Positions 8,242 to 16,959 of a DNA stretch of 64,000 nt are shown one piece after another. Origin of the DNA: Acidimicrobiales bacterium (lineage in GTDB: Bacteria; Actinomycetota; Acidimicrobiia; Acidimicrobiales; Aldehydirespiratoraceae); the NCBI GenBank assembly GCA_040219515.1, contig JAVJSI010000001.1, positions 1-64,000 of the forward strand. Reading direction: 5' to 3'. The position numbers were made by a program, and so were the translations under genes. The notes beneath the pieces are model-generated. The model worked only from the letters and a program-made list of their open reading frames with translations. It did not search any database and had not been told where the DNA came from. Position 1 is the stretch's first letter, and each line of letters opens with the position of its first letter.

Positions 8242-10068
8242 ATGGATCTCTCCGTCGCCGTCGCTCCCTCGGACTGCACCGTCGTGCTGGTGCACGTCGG
8301 TGTGGGCGACGAGGTCTCGGCCGGCACCGTGCTCGCGATCGTCGAGGTCATGAAGATCGAGCAGCCGGTCGTGGCCGCCGTCGACGGCAGGGTCGCGACG
8401 GTCGATGTCGTGGTCGGCGAGGTCGTCACGGCCGGCCGCGCCGTGGTCTCGATCGCCCCCGGCCCGATCTCGGCGGTGGGCCCCGAGTCGCTCGACCAAC
8501 AACCGGCTGCCGAGCACCGCGATCCGGTCGAACGCGGCGACTTGGTCGAACTCCGCGAGCGGAAAGCTGCGTTCGCCGACGCTGCTCGTCCCGACGCCGT
8601 CGCCAAGGTCCACGCCCGGGGTCGTCGCACGGCTCGCGAGAACGTGGCCGACCTCGTCGATGGCGACAGCTTCGAGGAGTACGGGTCGCTCATGTACGCC
8701 GCGCAGACCGCGCGGAGGAGCCGCGAGGATCTGATCGCGTCGACGCCCGGCGACGGCATCGTCGGCGGGATCGGGCGGGTCAACGGCGACCGGTTCGCCG
8801 ACGAACAGAGCCGGTGCGCCGTGATGTCCTACGACTACACGGTGCTGGCCGGAACCCAGGGCTACCGGGGCCATCAGAAGAAGGACCGGCTGTTCGAGAT
8901 CTGTGAGCGGCTGCGGCTGCCACTGGTGTTGTTCGCCGAGGGCGGCGGCGGACGTCCGGGCGACACCGACGTGCCCGTCATCGCCGGACTCAACGTGCCG
9001 TCGTTCGCGGCCATGGCCCGGCTGAACGGCCTCGCCCCCACCGTCGCGATCGTGTCGGGACGTTGTTTCGCGGGCAATGCGGCGCTGGCCGGGATGTGCG
9101 ACGTCATCATCGCCACCGCCGACGCCAACCTCGGAATGGCCGGCCCCGCCATGATCGAGGGCGGCGGACTCGGGGTCGTCGCACCCGAGGACATCGGACC
9201 GGTCGACGTGCAGACGGCCAACGGCGTCATCGACGTGTTGGTCGACGACGACGCGGCGGCCGTGGCGGCGGCCAAGCACTACCTCTCGTTCTTCCAGGGT
9301 CCGGTCGACACCTGGGAGTGCGCCGACCAGACACTTCTGCGCGAGGTCGTGCCCGAACGACGCAAGCAGGCCTACGACGTGCGCGAAGTGGTCGAACTGC
9401 TCGTCGACCGCGACTCGTCCCTCGAGCTACGGCCGTCGTTCGGTCCGGGGATGATCACCACACTCGCTCGCGTCGAAGGTCGACCGATCGGCATCCTCGC
9501 CAACAATCCGCTGCATCTCGGTGGCGCCATCGACGGCGCCGGCGCCGACAAGGCCGCTCGCTTCATGCAACTCTGTGACACCTTCGGCCTGCCCCTGCTG
9601 TTCCTCTGCGACACCCCCGGGTTCATGGTCGGACCCGAGGCCGAGCAACAGGCCCAGGTCCGCCGGTTCGGACACCTCTTCGTGGTCGGGGCCAGGCTCA
9701 CGGTGCCGTTCGGCACGGTCGTGTTGCGCAAGGCGGTCGGTCTCGGCGCCCAGGCGATGGCCGGCGGCAGTTTCCACTCGCCGCTGATGACGGTGGCGTG
9801 GCCCACCGGCGAGGTGAGCGGCATGGGCATCGAGGGCGCCGTCACCCTGGGGGGCCGCCGAGAGCTCGAGGCCATCGACGACCCCACGGCGCGAGCCGCG
9901 GCCCACGCCGAGCGGGTCGAGGCGATGTACGAGCGCTCGAAGGCGATCAATGCCGCCGCACACCACGAACTCGATGACGTGATCGACCCGGCCGAGACCC
10001 GCCGCCGGGTGGTGAACCTGCTGCGCAGCGCACCGAACACGATCCCAGGGGGACGGCGCCCGCGTTAG
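8242..10068 (+). CDS. biotin-carrier/carboxyltransferase fusion (acyl-CoA carboxylase type)
   Basis: 608 residues. Residues 1-75 form a biotinyl carrier domain with EVMKIEQP at 35-42 (K38 the predicted biotin site; EVMK replaces the usual EAMK/AMKM). Residues about 95-600 form an acyl-CoA carboxyltransferase of the AccD/PccB/MccB kind, with oxyanion-type stretches (SGRCFAGNAALAG, CDTPGFMVG, GAQAMAGGS). It would transfer CO2 from carboxybiotin to an acyl-CoA. The carrier placed in front of the CT domain and separate from any biotin carboxylase is unusual, since carriers are normally on the alpha subunit. No biotin carboxylase gene is in the window, so one must come from elsewhere. The acyl substrate cannot be inferred. 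Confidence 0.87.
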   Translation: MDLSVAVAPSDCTVVLVHVGVGDEVSAGTVLAIVEVMKIEQPVVAAVDGRVATVDVVVGEVVTAGRAVVSIAPGPISAVGPESLDQQPAAEHRDPVERGDLVELRERKAAFADAARPDAVAKVHARGRRTARENVADLVDGDSFEEYGSLMYAAQTARRSREDLIASTPGDGIVGGIGRVNGDRFADEQSRCAVMSYDYTVLAGTQGYRGHQKKDRLFEICERLRLPLVLFAEGGGGRPGDTDVPVIAGLNVPSFAAMARLNGLAPTVAIVSGRCFAGNAALAGMCDVIIATADANLGMAGPAMIEGGGLGVVAPEDIGPVDVQTANGVIDVLVDDDAAAVAAAKHYLSFFQGPVDTWECADQTLLREVVPERRKQAYDVREVVELLVDRDSSLELRPSFGPGMITTLARVEGRPIGILANNPLHLGGAIDGAGADKAARFMQLCDTFGLPLLFLCDTPGFMVGPEAEQQAQVRRFGHLFVVGARLTVPFGTVVLRKAVGLGAQAMAGGSFHSPLMTVAWPTGEVSGMGIEGAVTLGGRRELEAIDDPTARAAAHAERVEAMYERSKAINAAAHHELDDVIDPAETRRRVVNLLRSAPNTIPGGRRPR

Positions 10069-10071
10069 TGG

Positions 10072-11010
10072 TCAGCCGGCGGCCGCGGCGCGGAAGGCTT
10101 CGACCATCGCGGCGATGCGTTCCTGGGCATCGGGCGCGTCGGGTGCGAGTCGCAGACCGGCGCGGAAGTCGGTGGCGCCGGCGGCCACCAGATCGGGCAC
10201 GCCGGCCATCGACCGCTCGAAGTCGGGTTCGCCCGCGTCGTTCGTCGCGATGGCGAGGTTGGCGACGACCTCGATGTCGGCGGGATCCCGACCCTCGGCG
10301 GCCACCGCCTCACGCATCTTCGCGATGCCGGTCGGCAGGTCGGCGGCATCGGGACCCCACGGGATCCACCCGGCCCCGAAACGGGCGAGCCGACGCATGG
10401 ACCGGCGGTTGACCGTGCCACTGACCCAGATCGGCACGCCGCCCGGCTGGACGGGTTTCGGCATCTGATGGATGGCCTCGAACCGGAGTCGGTCGGACGA
10501 ATGCGATGCCCGCTCGTCGCGCCACAGCGTCTGGATCACCTCGAGTGTGTGGTCGAGTTCGGCCCCTCGGTCCGCGTAGTCGAGCCCGGCCGCCTCGTAC
10601 TCCTCCTTCTGCCAACCGACGCCCACACCGATGTCGAGTCGGCCGCCGCTGAGCACGTCGATGGTCGAAGCCATCTTGGCCAACACCGCGGGTCGGCGCA
10701 GAGCGGCCAGCAGGATGCTGGTGGTGAACCGCAGGTCGGTGGTGACCGCGGTCAGGTGGGCGATCGTCGTCAGGGGTTCGAGCCAGTGCCCGTCGGGCCC
10801 GGTCGGCTGGCGGCCACCGGCGGTGCCGCCGGCGGCGGGATCGCCGTAGGCGTCGAGGTCCTCCCCGAACACCACGTGGTCGGAGAGGGCCATCCGATCG
10901 AGGCCGGCGGTGTCGGCCGCTCTCACCCGGTCGACGAGATGCGCCCAGCTGCCCGGATCCTCCGCCGCGAACGTGATGAGCGTCATCGAGATCTTCGGTG
11001 TGGCCGGCAT
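10072..11010 (-). CDS. LLM-class F420-dependent oxidoreductase
   Basis: A 312-residue protein of the luciferase-like monooxygenase fold. Visible landmarks are LSDHVVFGEDL near 40-50, the F420 family stretch LRFTTSILLAALRRPAVLAKM, DVLSGGRLDIGVGVGWQKEEYEAAG, and IWVSGTVNRRSMRRLARFG. These match the TIGR03619/TIGR03560-like actinobacterial groups that use coenzyme F420. The ATG at 11008-11010 is preceded by a clear GAGGAG ribosome site eight bases upstream, so the long upstream extension is rejected. It follows the DoxX-like gene with a one-base contact and is probably cotranscribed with it and the SCO6745-family gene. Substrate unknown. Confidence 0.87.
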   Translation of the reverse strand: MPATPKISMTLITFAAEDPGSWAHLVDRVRAADTAGLDRMALSDHVVFGEDLDAYGDPAAGGTAGGRQPTGPDGHWLEPLTTIAHLTAVTTDLRFTTSILLAALRRPAVLAKMASTIDVLSGGRLDIGVGVGWQKEEYEAAGLDYADRGAELDHTLEVIQTLWRDERASHSSDRLRFEAIHQMPKPVQPGGVPIWVSGTVNRRSMRRLARFGAGWIPWGPDAADLPTGIAKMREAVAAEGRDPADIEVVANLAIATNDAGEPDFERSMAGVPDLVAAGATDFRAGLRLAPDAPDAQERIAAMVEAFRAAAAG

Positions 11011-11465
11011 CAGTTGTGCTCCTCGGAGGGTGATGGGGTAATCGACGGGATCTTGCGGGTGTGACGCCAGACGAGAGCGCCGAACACGAACTGGAATGGC
11101 AGGCGGATCAGGTTGGCCCGGCGGGTCGCCTCGACCCCTTCGATTCGCTCGAGTCGGCCGTCCTCGCCGGAGGCGATCTTCACGTTCTTCACGTACATGT
11201 CGACGTTGGCCGGGAACACCACGGCGAGCAGTGCGAGGAGACCGAATGCGGCGACTCGGCGCGTGCGGCGCGGCACCATCGCGACGCCGAGCGCGATCTC
11301 GGCCGCACCCGACACCTGGTTCGTCAGCGCCGGGTTCGGGAACCAACGGGGCACGACCGCCTCGAAGAAGTCGGGCTTGGCGAAGTGCGCCGCGCCCGCG
11401 CTCGCGAACATGACGCCGAGGACGTACGCGGACCGGTCGGACACTGGTTGGGCACGCGACGTCAT
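11010..11465 (-). CDS. DoxX-like membrane protein
   Basis: 151 residues with about four membrane segments and the family look of DoxX/DUF4149-type proteins: YVLGVMFASAGAAHFAKPDFF at the start, PRWFPNPALTNQVSGAAEIALG, and FPANVDMYVKN. These small quinone-pool-associated proteins often accompany oxidoreductases. The ATG at 11463-11465 overlaps the stop of the upstream SCO6745-family gene by four bases (ATGA), and the stop touches the LLM oxidoreductase start, so the three genes form one tight transcription unit. Confidence 0.8.
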   Translation of the reverse strand: MTSRAQPVSDRSAYVLGVMFASAGAAHFAKPDFFEAVVPRWFPNPALTNQVSGAAEIALGVAMVPRRTRRVAAFGLLALLAVVFPANVDMYVKNVKIASGEDGRLERIEGVEATRRANLIRLPFQFVFGALVWRHTRKIPSITPSPSEEHN

Positions 11466-12301
11466 CGACCCATCCCTGCGAACGCCCCGCCGTCGATGAG
11501 CGCTCGGCGGATGGGCTTCAGCAGATCGACCAGCCGTAGGGCCTCGGCCTCGCCGACGACGTCGACCATCGCCTGACAGGCGACATCGGTGCGGTGCTCG
11601 ATGTCGCCCCGGTACCTCCGCCCTTTCTCGGTGAACGCGGCTTCCGCGTCGAGAAGGCCGCGGTCGCGCAGACGGGAGAGGCCGGCCGCCCACGCCTCCT
11701 CGGACCATTGACGGGTTGCGAGCAGCGCGGCCTTCGGCACCTGCCCGGTGGCGGCGTGGAGCAGCAGCGCTTCGACCGCATCGAGCGGTGCGGCGGTGAG
11801 CACCGCGACGTGGACATCACCACGCCACTCGCGCAGCACGGTGATTCGCTGCCACAGGCGCGCCCAGGGATCGTCGGGCTCGGCGACGGACCGATTCGCC
11901 GCCGCGAGGGGCTTGCCTTCCATGCCGAGGCCAGCGGCCATCGCACCGGCGAGCACCGACGCCGCGTCGACATGAGCCGGGTCGACGTCGGGGCAGAGCC
12001 GGGCGAGCGTCGATCCTGCGGCCCGCATGCGCGCCGCCTGGATCGCCCCGGGTTCCGCCGCGGTCCAGGCGGCGGGTATCGCCGCATGCACGATGTCCGG
12101 GTTGAAGTTGAAGAAGGTGGCCACCACCACTTCCGCCGGCACGGGACCGAAGGCGGCGGCCCGACTCGCGAAGTAGTGCTGCTCGGCAGCGAGGCCGACC
12201 GCGTCGTACTCCTTGGCCGCCTCGGGAGCGAAGTAGATGAAGCCGTGGACGAGATTGGTCATGGCGCCGAGCGACGATGCGACCGCAGTGTCGGAGGTCA
12301 T
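11462..12301 (-). CDS. SCO6745-family protein (MarR-like winged-helix region at C-terminus)
   Basis: 279 residues. The N-terminal half has the family hallmark FIYFAPEAAKEYDAVGL and YFASRAAAFGPVPAEVV, followed by ATFFNFNPDIV. The C-terminal third (WSEEAWAAGLSRLRDRGLL... FTEKGRRYR) reads like a MarR-type winged helix. Proteins of this kind are common and uncharacterised in actinobacteria. The start may be the internal methionine 14 (MTNLVHG), since the first residues are weakly conserved in composition. It is the first gene of the unit with DoxX and the LLM oxidoreductase and is divergent from the DinB-like gene, which lies about 60 bases away. Confidence 0.75.
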   Translation of the reverse strand: MTSDTAVASSLGAMTNLVHGFIYFAPEAAKEYDAVGLAAEQHYFASRAAAFGPVPAEVVVATFFNFNPDIVHAAIPAAWTAAEPGAIQAARMRAAGSTLARLCPDVDPAHVDAASVLAGAMAAGLGMEGKPLAAANRSVAEPDDPWARLWQRITVLREWRGDVHVAVLTAAPLDAVEALLLHAATGQVPKAALLATRQWSEEAWAAGLSRLRDRGLLDAEAAFTEKGRRYRGDIEHRTDVACQAMVDVVGEAEALRLVDLLKPIRRALIDGGAFAGMGR

Positions 12302-12360
12302 GACGGCACCGTAGGACGAATTCGCTCGCCGTCCCCGATCCGATCGTGAAGGATTGGCCG

Positions 12361-12909
12361 GTGAGCGACGACATCATTCCCGACGACATCATTCCCGACG
12401 AGAAGGACTGGACCTGGGTGTTGGCGACGCCGTGTCCCGAGTGCGGCTATCGGTCCGACTCGGTCGAAGTGTCCGAGACCGGCCCACTGATCCGGGAGAA
12501 CACGGCCGTCTGGCTCGAGGTGCTCCGCCGCGATGACGTACGTCGTCGACCGTCGACCGCGATCTGGTCGCCGCTGGAGTACGCCTGCCACGTCCGCGAC
12601 GTGCACGTCCTCTACCTCCAACGACTCGAGATGATGCTCGAACAGGACGGACCGCACTACCCCAACTGGGACCAGGACGCGACGGCGGTCGCCGAGCGCT
12701 ACCACGAGGCGGATCCGCGAACGGTCGCCGAGCAGCTCGTCGCGGCAGCAGGTGCGCTGGCCGATCGTTTCGACCGGGTCCGCGACGACGAGTGGGCCCG
12801 CACCGGCCATCGCAGTGACGGCGCGGCGTTCACCGTGACGACCTTTGCCCGGTACTTCCTGCACGACCCCGTCCACCACCTCCACGATGTCGGCGCGAGC
12901 AGTACTTGA
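12361..12909 (+). CDS. DinB-like four-helix protein
   Basis: 182 residues from the GTG at 12361, which has an AAGGA ribosome site seven bases upstream; a GTG at 12346 would add five residues. The body resembles the DinB/YfiT superfamily: WSPLEYACHVRDVHVLYLQRL supplies the first conserved His, and the C-terminal stretch YFLHDPVHHLHDV supplies the usual HxxxHHxxD-like metal site. These enzymes use divalent metal for thiol-transfer or isomerase reactions, with mycothiol or bacillithiol as frequent cofactors. The N-terminus carries CPECG, a possible extra metal site, and a tandem duplication (DIIPDDIIPD). Substrate unknown. Confidence 0.72.
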   Translation: MSDDIIPDDIIPDEKDWTWVLATPCPECGYRSDSVEVSETGPLIRENTAVWLEVLRRDDVRRRPSTAIWSPLEYACHVRDVHVLYLQRLEMMLEQDGPHYPNWDQDATAVAERYHEADPRTVAEQLVAAAGALADRFDRVRDDEWARTGHRSDGAAFTVTTFARYFLHDPVHHLHDVGASST

Positions 12910-12928
12910 GGGCAGAACCGACCGCTGA

Positions 12929-13930
12929 TCAGCCCCGGCGGCGACGGTTGCGACGGGGCGCGCCGCCCGCGTTGGCCCGCACCGGCGCCTCGGCGACCTC
13001 GACATCGGGCAGCGGCATCGTGCCGTCGAGCACCCCACGGATGGCGGCGACATGGGCCGGGGAGTTGCCGCAGCAACCACCGATGATCTGGATGCCGGCG
13101 GCCCGCATGCGGTGGGCGTGGGCACCCATGATCTCGGGAGAGCCGCTGTAGGCCAGTTCGGCGCCGTGCCACTCGGGGATGCCGGCGTTGGCCTTCGAGA
13201 TGACGGGCACGTGGGTGGCGGCTCGGATCTCGGCGAGCGCGGCTTCGGTCTCGGGCAGGTTGTTGCCACAGTTGGCGCCGATGGCCGCCACGCCGAGTTC
13301 GGTCAGCCGTTGGGCGGCCAGCGTGCCGGTGACGCCCATCATGGTGCGACCGGCGGTGTCGAAGCTGAAGGTGACGGTGACGGGCAGGTCACTCGCGTCG
13401 CGGGCGCCGGCCACGGCGGCCTCGACCTCTTCGAGAGAGCTCATGGTCTCGATCCAGAGCAGGTCGGCCCCGCCCTTGGTCAGCCCTTCGGCCTGCGCAG
13501 CGAACGCGGATCGGGCATCGGTCGGGTCGAGCTCGCCGAGGGGCACGATGAGTTCGCCGGACGGGCCCATCGAACCGGCGACCAGTACACGGCGCTCGGC
13601 CTCGTCGGCGGCGACTCGGGCGTTGCGGGCGGCCGCCTCGTTGATCTCGACGACGCGATCGTCGAGTGAGTGCAGGGCGAGACGGAACTTCGTGCCGCCG
13701 AAACTGTTGGTGAGAATGATGTCGGACCCGGCCTCGACATAGGCCCGATGCACCGCCTGGACGGCGTCGGCCATGTCGAGGTTCATGCGCTCGGGGGCAT
13801 CGCCCGGAGGGAGGCCCCGGGCGAACAGCTCCGTGCCCATCGCGCCGTCGATGACCAGATGGCCGCGCTCGGCGATCAGTTCGTCGAGCACGGTTCGGCC
13901 CGTCACGGAAAGGTCAGAGGGGGTCGTCAC
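12929..13930 (-). CDS. homocysteine/betaine-type S-methyltransferase
   Basis: 333 residues from the GTG at 13928-13930. A TIM-barrel methyltransferase of the Pfam S-methyl_trans family (BHMT/MmuM/MetH N-terminal domain): DGAMGTELFARG near the start, NSFGGTKFRL, and the three zinc-ligand cysteines in GANCGNN and GGCCGNSP. It would move a methyl group from a donor such as betaine or S-methylmethionine to homocysteine, making methionine. The length and motifs fit the stand-alone enzyme; no cobalamin domain is attached. The C-terminus is basic (RRNRRRRG). It is convergent with the DinB-like gene and divergent from the PhyH dioxygenase. Confidence 0.85.
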   Translation of the reverse strand: MTTPSDLSVTGRTVLDELIAERGHLVIDGAMGTELFARGLPPGDAPERMNLDMADAVQAVHRAYVEAGSDIILTNSFGGTKFRLALHSLDDRVVEINEAAARNARVAADEAERRVLVAGSMGPSGELIVPLGELDPTDARSAFAAQAEGLTKGGADLLWIETMSSLEEVEAAVAGARDASDLPVTVTFSFDTAGRTMMGVTGTLAAQRLTELGVAAIGANCGNNLPETEAALAEIRAATHVPVISKANAGIPEWHGAELAYSGSPEIMGAHAHRMRAAGIQIIGGCCGNSPAHVAAIRGVLDGTMPLPDVEVAEAPVRANAGGAPRRNRRRRG

Positions 13931-14011
13931 GACTGTGCAGCGTAGCGCTGCTCCCGACCGGCGACATTGGTCGTCTGGCCCACTCTCACCGATCGTGCGA
14001 GAGTGTCGCCC

Positions 14012-14836
14012 GTGTTGCGGCATCCCTGGAACACCGACTTTGTGTGGCGTCGGCCCCAAATCAGTCCCCGGTCGCTCAGCACCGCGCAGCTCGACGCGTT
14101 CCACACCGACGGATGTCTCGTCGTCGAGGACCTGATCGACGAGGAATCACTGGTCGCCCTGCGGAGCGAACTCGACGAGATCGAGGCGGGCGTCGATGCG
14201 TTCCTGAAGACGATGCCCGATGAACGCCTCTTCATCGCCGAGTCGGGCGCCATCACGTTCTCGCCCCACGCCGTGCTGACCTCGGCGGCGGCACGGGCGG
14301 TCAGCACCCATCCGGCGATCGTGGGCCTGTGCCACGACCTTCTCGGACCTGACGCCCGTCTGTACTGGGATCAGCTCGTCTACAAGAAGCCGGACCGGCC
14401 CCGTGAGTTCCCGTGGCATCAGGACAACGGCTACACGTTCGTGGAGCCGCAGCAGTACCTGACGGTCTGGCTCGCGCTCACCGATGCGACCCTCGACAAC
14501 GGCTGCCCCTGGGTGGTGCCCGGCCTCCACCTCGGCGGCACGCTCGCTCACGAGTACGTCGACCCGTTGGGCCATCAGTGCTTCGCCGACCATCCCGACG
14601 CGGTCGCGACGCCGGTGCGGGCCGGCGGCGCCGTCGTCTTCTCCTCGCTGACACCGCATCGCACCGGGCCCAACACCTCGGCCGGTGTGCGCAAGGCCTA
14701 CATCCTCCAGTACGCACCCGACGGTGCCGTCAAGCTCGACGGTGATCCCACGACCGGCGCTGATCCACAGCGGGTGCGCCAGGACGATCCCGATCGCCAG
14801 TACCTCGTGGTCCGACGAGGGGTGTCGGCTAGGTGA
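14012..14836 (+). CDS. phytanoyl-CoA dioxygenase (PhyH) family protein
   Basis: 274 residues from the GTG at 14012 (an in-frame GTG at 14003 is possible). A non-haem Fe(II)/2-oxoglutarate oxygenase with facial triad H136-x-D138 in FPWHQDNGYTF and H216 in TPHRTGPN, plus a conserved Trp/Asn region (LDNGCPWVVPGLHLGG). Family members hydroxylate acyl-CoAs or small metabolites. Its last codons overlap the GTG of the fused Liv permease (GTGA), so it is translationally coupled to the transport genes. I infer that it acts on, or upstream of, the imported compound. Confidence 0.87.
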   Translation: MLRHPWNTDFVWRRPQISPRSLSTAQLDAFHTDGCLVVEDLIDEESLVALRSELDEIEAGVDAFLKTMPDERLFIAESGAITFSPHAVLTSAAARAVSTHPAIVGLCHDLLGPDARLYWDQLVYKKPDRPREFPWHQDNGYTFVEPQQYLTVWLALTDATLDNGCPWVVPGLHLGGTLAHEYVDPLGHQCFADHPDAVATPVRAGGAVVFSSLTPHRTGPNTSAGVRKAYILQYAPDGAVKLDGDPTTGADPQRVRQDDPDRQYLVVRRGVSAR

Positions 14837-16959
14837 CCAGCGCGGCGACCGACGCCGCGCGTCGGCGGCTCGGTCCGCTGGCGACCACGCTCGGCCCGGC
14901 CGCGGCGGTCCTTGTCGCGCAGACGCTGCTGTTCCCCACCGACGTCGGTTTCCTGCTCCAGGGCACCACGATCGGTCTCCTGACCGCGCTGATCGCGGTC
15001 GGCATGGCGCTCATCTATCGCGCCAATCGGGTGCTCAACTTCAGCCAGGCCGACCTCGGCTACATCCCGGGCCTGCTCGGCGTGATGCTCGTGGCCGTCT
15101 CCGGGCTCAACTACTTCCTCGGGTTCTTCGCCGGACTCGCGGTGGCGATCGTCGGCGGGGCGCTCGTCGAACTCGTCGTGATCCGTCGCTTCTTCCGGGC
15201 CGCGCGCCTGATCCTCACGGTGGTCACCCTCGGCCTCACGCAGGTCCTCGTCTTCCTCGCGCTCTGGATGGCCGGCCTCTGGGATGCCGAGTCCCGTTCA
15301 CAGCGGGTCAACTTCCCGGTCGAGATCCGTTTCGAGGTCGAGTCGATCATCTTTCGCGAAGACGACGTCGTCACCTGGGTGGTCGCGCCCCTGGCGATGG
15401 CCGCGGTCGCCCTCTTCCTGCGCGGCACGGTGGTCGGCACCGCGATCAGGGGGGCGGCGGAGCGAGCCGACCTCGCCGGACTCCTCGGTGTACCCGTTCG
15501 GCGGCTCCACACCATCGTCTGGTCCATCGCGACCACACTCGCGTTCATCGCCATCTGGCTGCGGGCCGGGATCATCGGATTGCCGGTCGGCGCCGCCCTC
15601 TCCTTCAGTGTTCTCCTCCGGGCCTTGGCCGCGCTGACCCTCGGCAATCTCACCAACCTTCCGGCCATCGCCACCAGTGCCGTCGCGCTGGGCGTGCTCG
15701 AGACCAGCATGGTCGCCAACAACCGCAGTCCCGCCGAGAGCGGCGCCGTTCTCGCGGGCGTGATCATCCTCGCGCTCCTGATCCGCTCGCTCCTCGCCCG
15801 CTCCGACAGTCGGGCCGACGCCGACGAGACCTCCACGTGGCAGGCCGCCGAGGAGATCCGCGACGTGCCACCGGAGCTGCGGCGGGTGCCCGAGGTGATG
15901 GCGACGCGCGCCGTGCTCGCCCTCATCCTCCTCGGTGGGGTCCTCTTGCTGCCCCTCTTCCTGGGCACCGCCGACCTCATCAAGGCCACCGCGGTCGCCG
16001 TGTTCGGCATCATCGGCGTGTCGGTGATCATCCTCACCGGATGGGCCGGCCAGGTCTCACTCGGCCAGATGGCGTTCGTCGCGGTGGGCGCCGCCGTGAC
16101 CGCCAAGCTCAGCCACGAATGGAACGTCGACCTGATCCTCGCCCTGCTCGCCTCGGCCGCCGTGGGGGCCGCGGTCGCCGTCGTGGTCGGGCTGCCGGCG
16201 CTACGCCAACGCGGGCTCTTCCTCGCCGTCACGTCGCTAGGATTCTCGTTGGCGACCACCAGCTACTTCCTCAACGACGAGTTCTGGGTCGGCTCGTGGG
16301 TCCACGACAACCCGTTCCGGCGGCTCCCGCTTTTCGGCCGCGTCGACATCGATTCGCCCACCCGCATGTACTACGTGGCCGTGGTCGGGCTCGCGTTCGT
16401 GATGGTCACCGTGCGCGGGGTACGCCGGACACGGACCGGCCGAGTGCTGCTGGCGTTGCGAGAGAACGAGGCGGCCGCCCAGACGTTCGGGATCAGTCCC
16501 TTGCGGGCGAAGCTGACCGGGTTCGCACTCTCGGGGGCGGTCGCTGCCTTCGCCGGTGGTCTTTTCGCCTACACCCTCAAGATCTACACCGCGTCGAGCT
16601 TCGAGCCCAACGACAGCATCGAGGTGTTCGTGATGGGCGTGATCGGCGGACTGGGCAGTCTCTCGGGCGGGCTGATCGGCGCGATCTACCTCCAGGGCCT
16701 TGGCTGGTTCCTTCCCGGCGAATGGGTCTTCTTCGCCACCGGTGTCGGTGTGTTGGTCGTGCTCCTCGTCATCCCCTCGGGTATCGGCGGACTCTTCTTC
16801 TGGCTACGGGACCAATGGCTCCGCTCCATCGCCAAACAGCGCAACATCATCGTGCCGAGCCTGCTGGCCGACGTCGCCCCGACGAAGGCCGAGGAAGCCG
16901 CCGTCCTCGACGCGGTCGGCGCCACCTCGCCCGAGAACGACACGACGGGACCCCCATGA
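14833..16959 (+). CDS. fused LivH-LivM branched-chain-type ABC transporter permease
   Basis: 708 residues, about twice a single permease. Residues 1-310 are LivH-like (GLLTALIAVGMALIYRANRVLNFSQADL is the LivH start of the family; AAERADLAGLLGVPVRRLH is the EAA-type coupling loop). Residues about 350-650 are LivM-like (IILTGWAGQVSLGQMAFVAVG, LRENEAAAQTFGISPLRAKL, GGLGSLSGGLIGA). Both halves form the membrane channel of HAAT-family importers for amino acids, urea, amides or aromatic acids. The stop overlaps the ATG of the MFS-ABC-ABC gene (ATGA). With the fused ATPases and the downstream binding protein it makes a complete importer. Confidence 0.9.
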   Translation: MTSAATDAARRRLGPLATTLGPAAAVLVAQTLLFPTDVGFLLQGTTIGLLTALIAVGMALIYRANRVLNFSQADLGYIPGLLGVMLVAVSGLNYFLGFFAGLAVAIVGGALVELVVIRRFFRAARLILTVVTLGLTQVLVFLALWMAGLWDAESRSQRVNFPVEIRFEVESIIFREDDVVTWVVAPLAMAAVALFLRGTVVGTAIRGAAERADLAGLLGVPVRRLHTIVWSIATTLAFIAIWLRAGIIGLPVGAALSFSVLLRALAALTLGNLTNLPAIATSAVALGVLETSMVANNRSPAESGAVLAGVIILALLIRSLLARSDSRADADETSTWQAAEEIRDVPPELRRVPEVMATRAVLALILLGGVLLLPLFLGTADLIKATAVAVFGIIGVSVIILTGWAGQVSLGQMAFVAVGAAVTAKLSHEWNVDLILALLASAAVGAAVAVVVGLPALRQRGLFLAVTSLGFSLATTSYFLNDEFWVGSWVHDNPFRRLPLFGRVDIDSPTRMYYVAVVGLAFVMVTVRGVRRTRTGRVLLALRENEAAAQTFGISPLRAKLTGFALSGAVAAFAGGLFAYTLKIYTASSFEPNDSIEVFVMGVIGGLGSLSGGLIGAIYLQGLGWFLPGEWVFFATGVGVLVVLLVIPSGIGGLFFWLRDQWLRSIAKQRNIIVPSLLADVAPTKAEEAAVLDAVGATSPENDTTGPP

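Noticed and set aside
14685-16955. Upstream half of the very long plus-strand open frame that ends with the MFS-ABC-ABC gene
   Set aside because: It is out of frame with the real PhyH and permease genes, Arg/Pro-rich, and the true start is the ATG at 16956. Only the downstream part is a gene.
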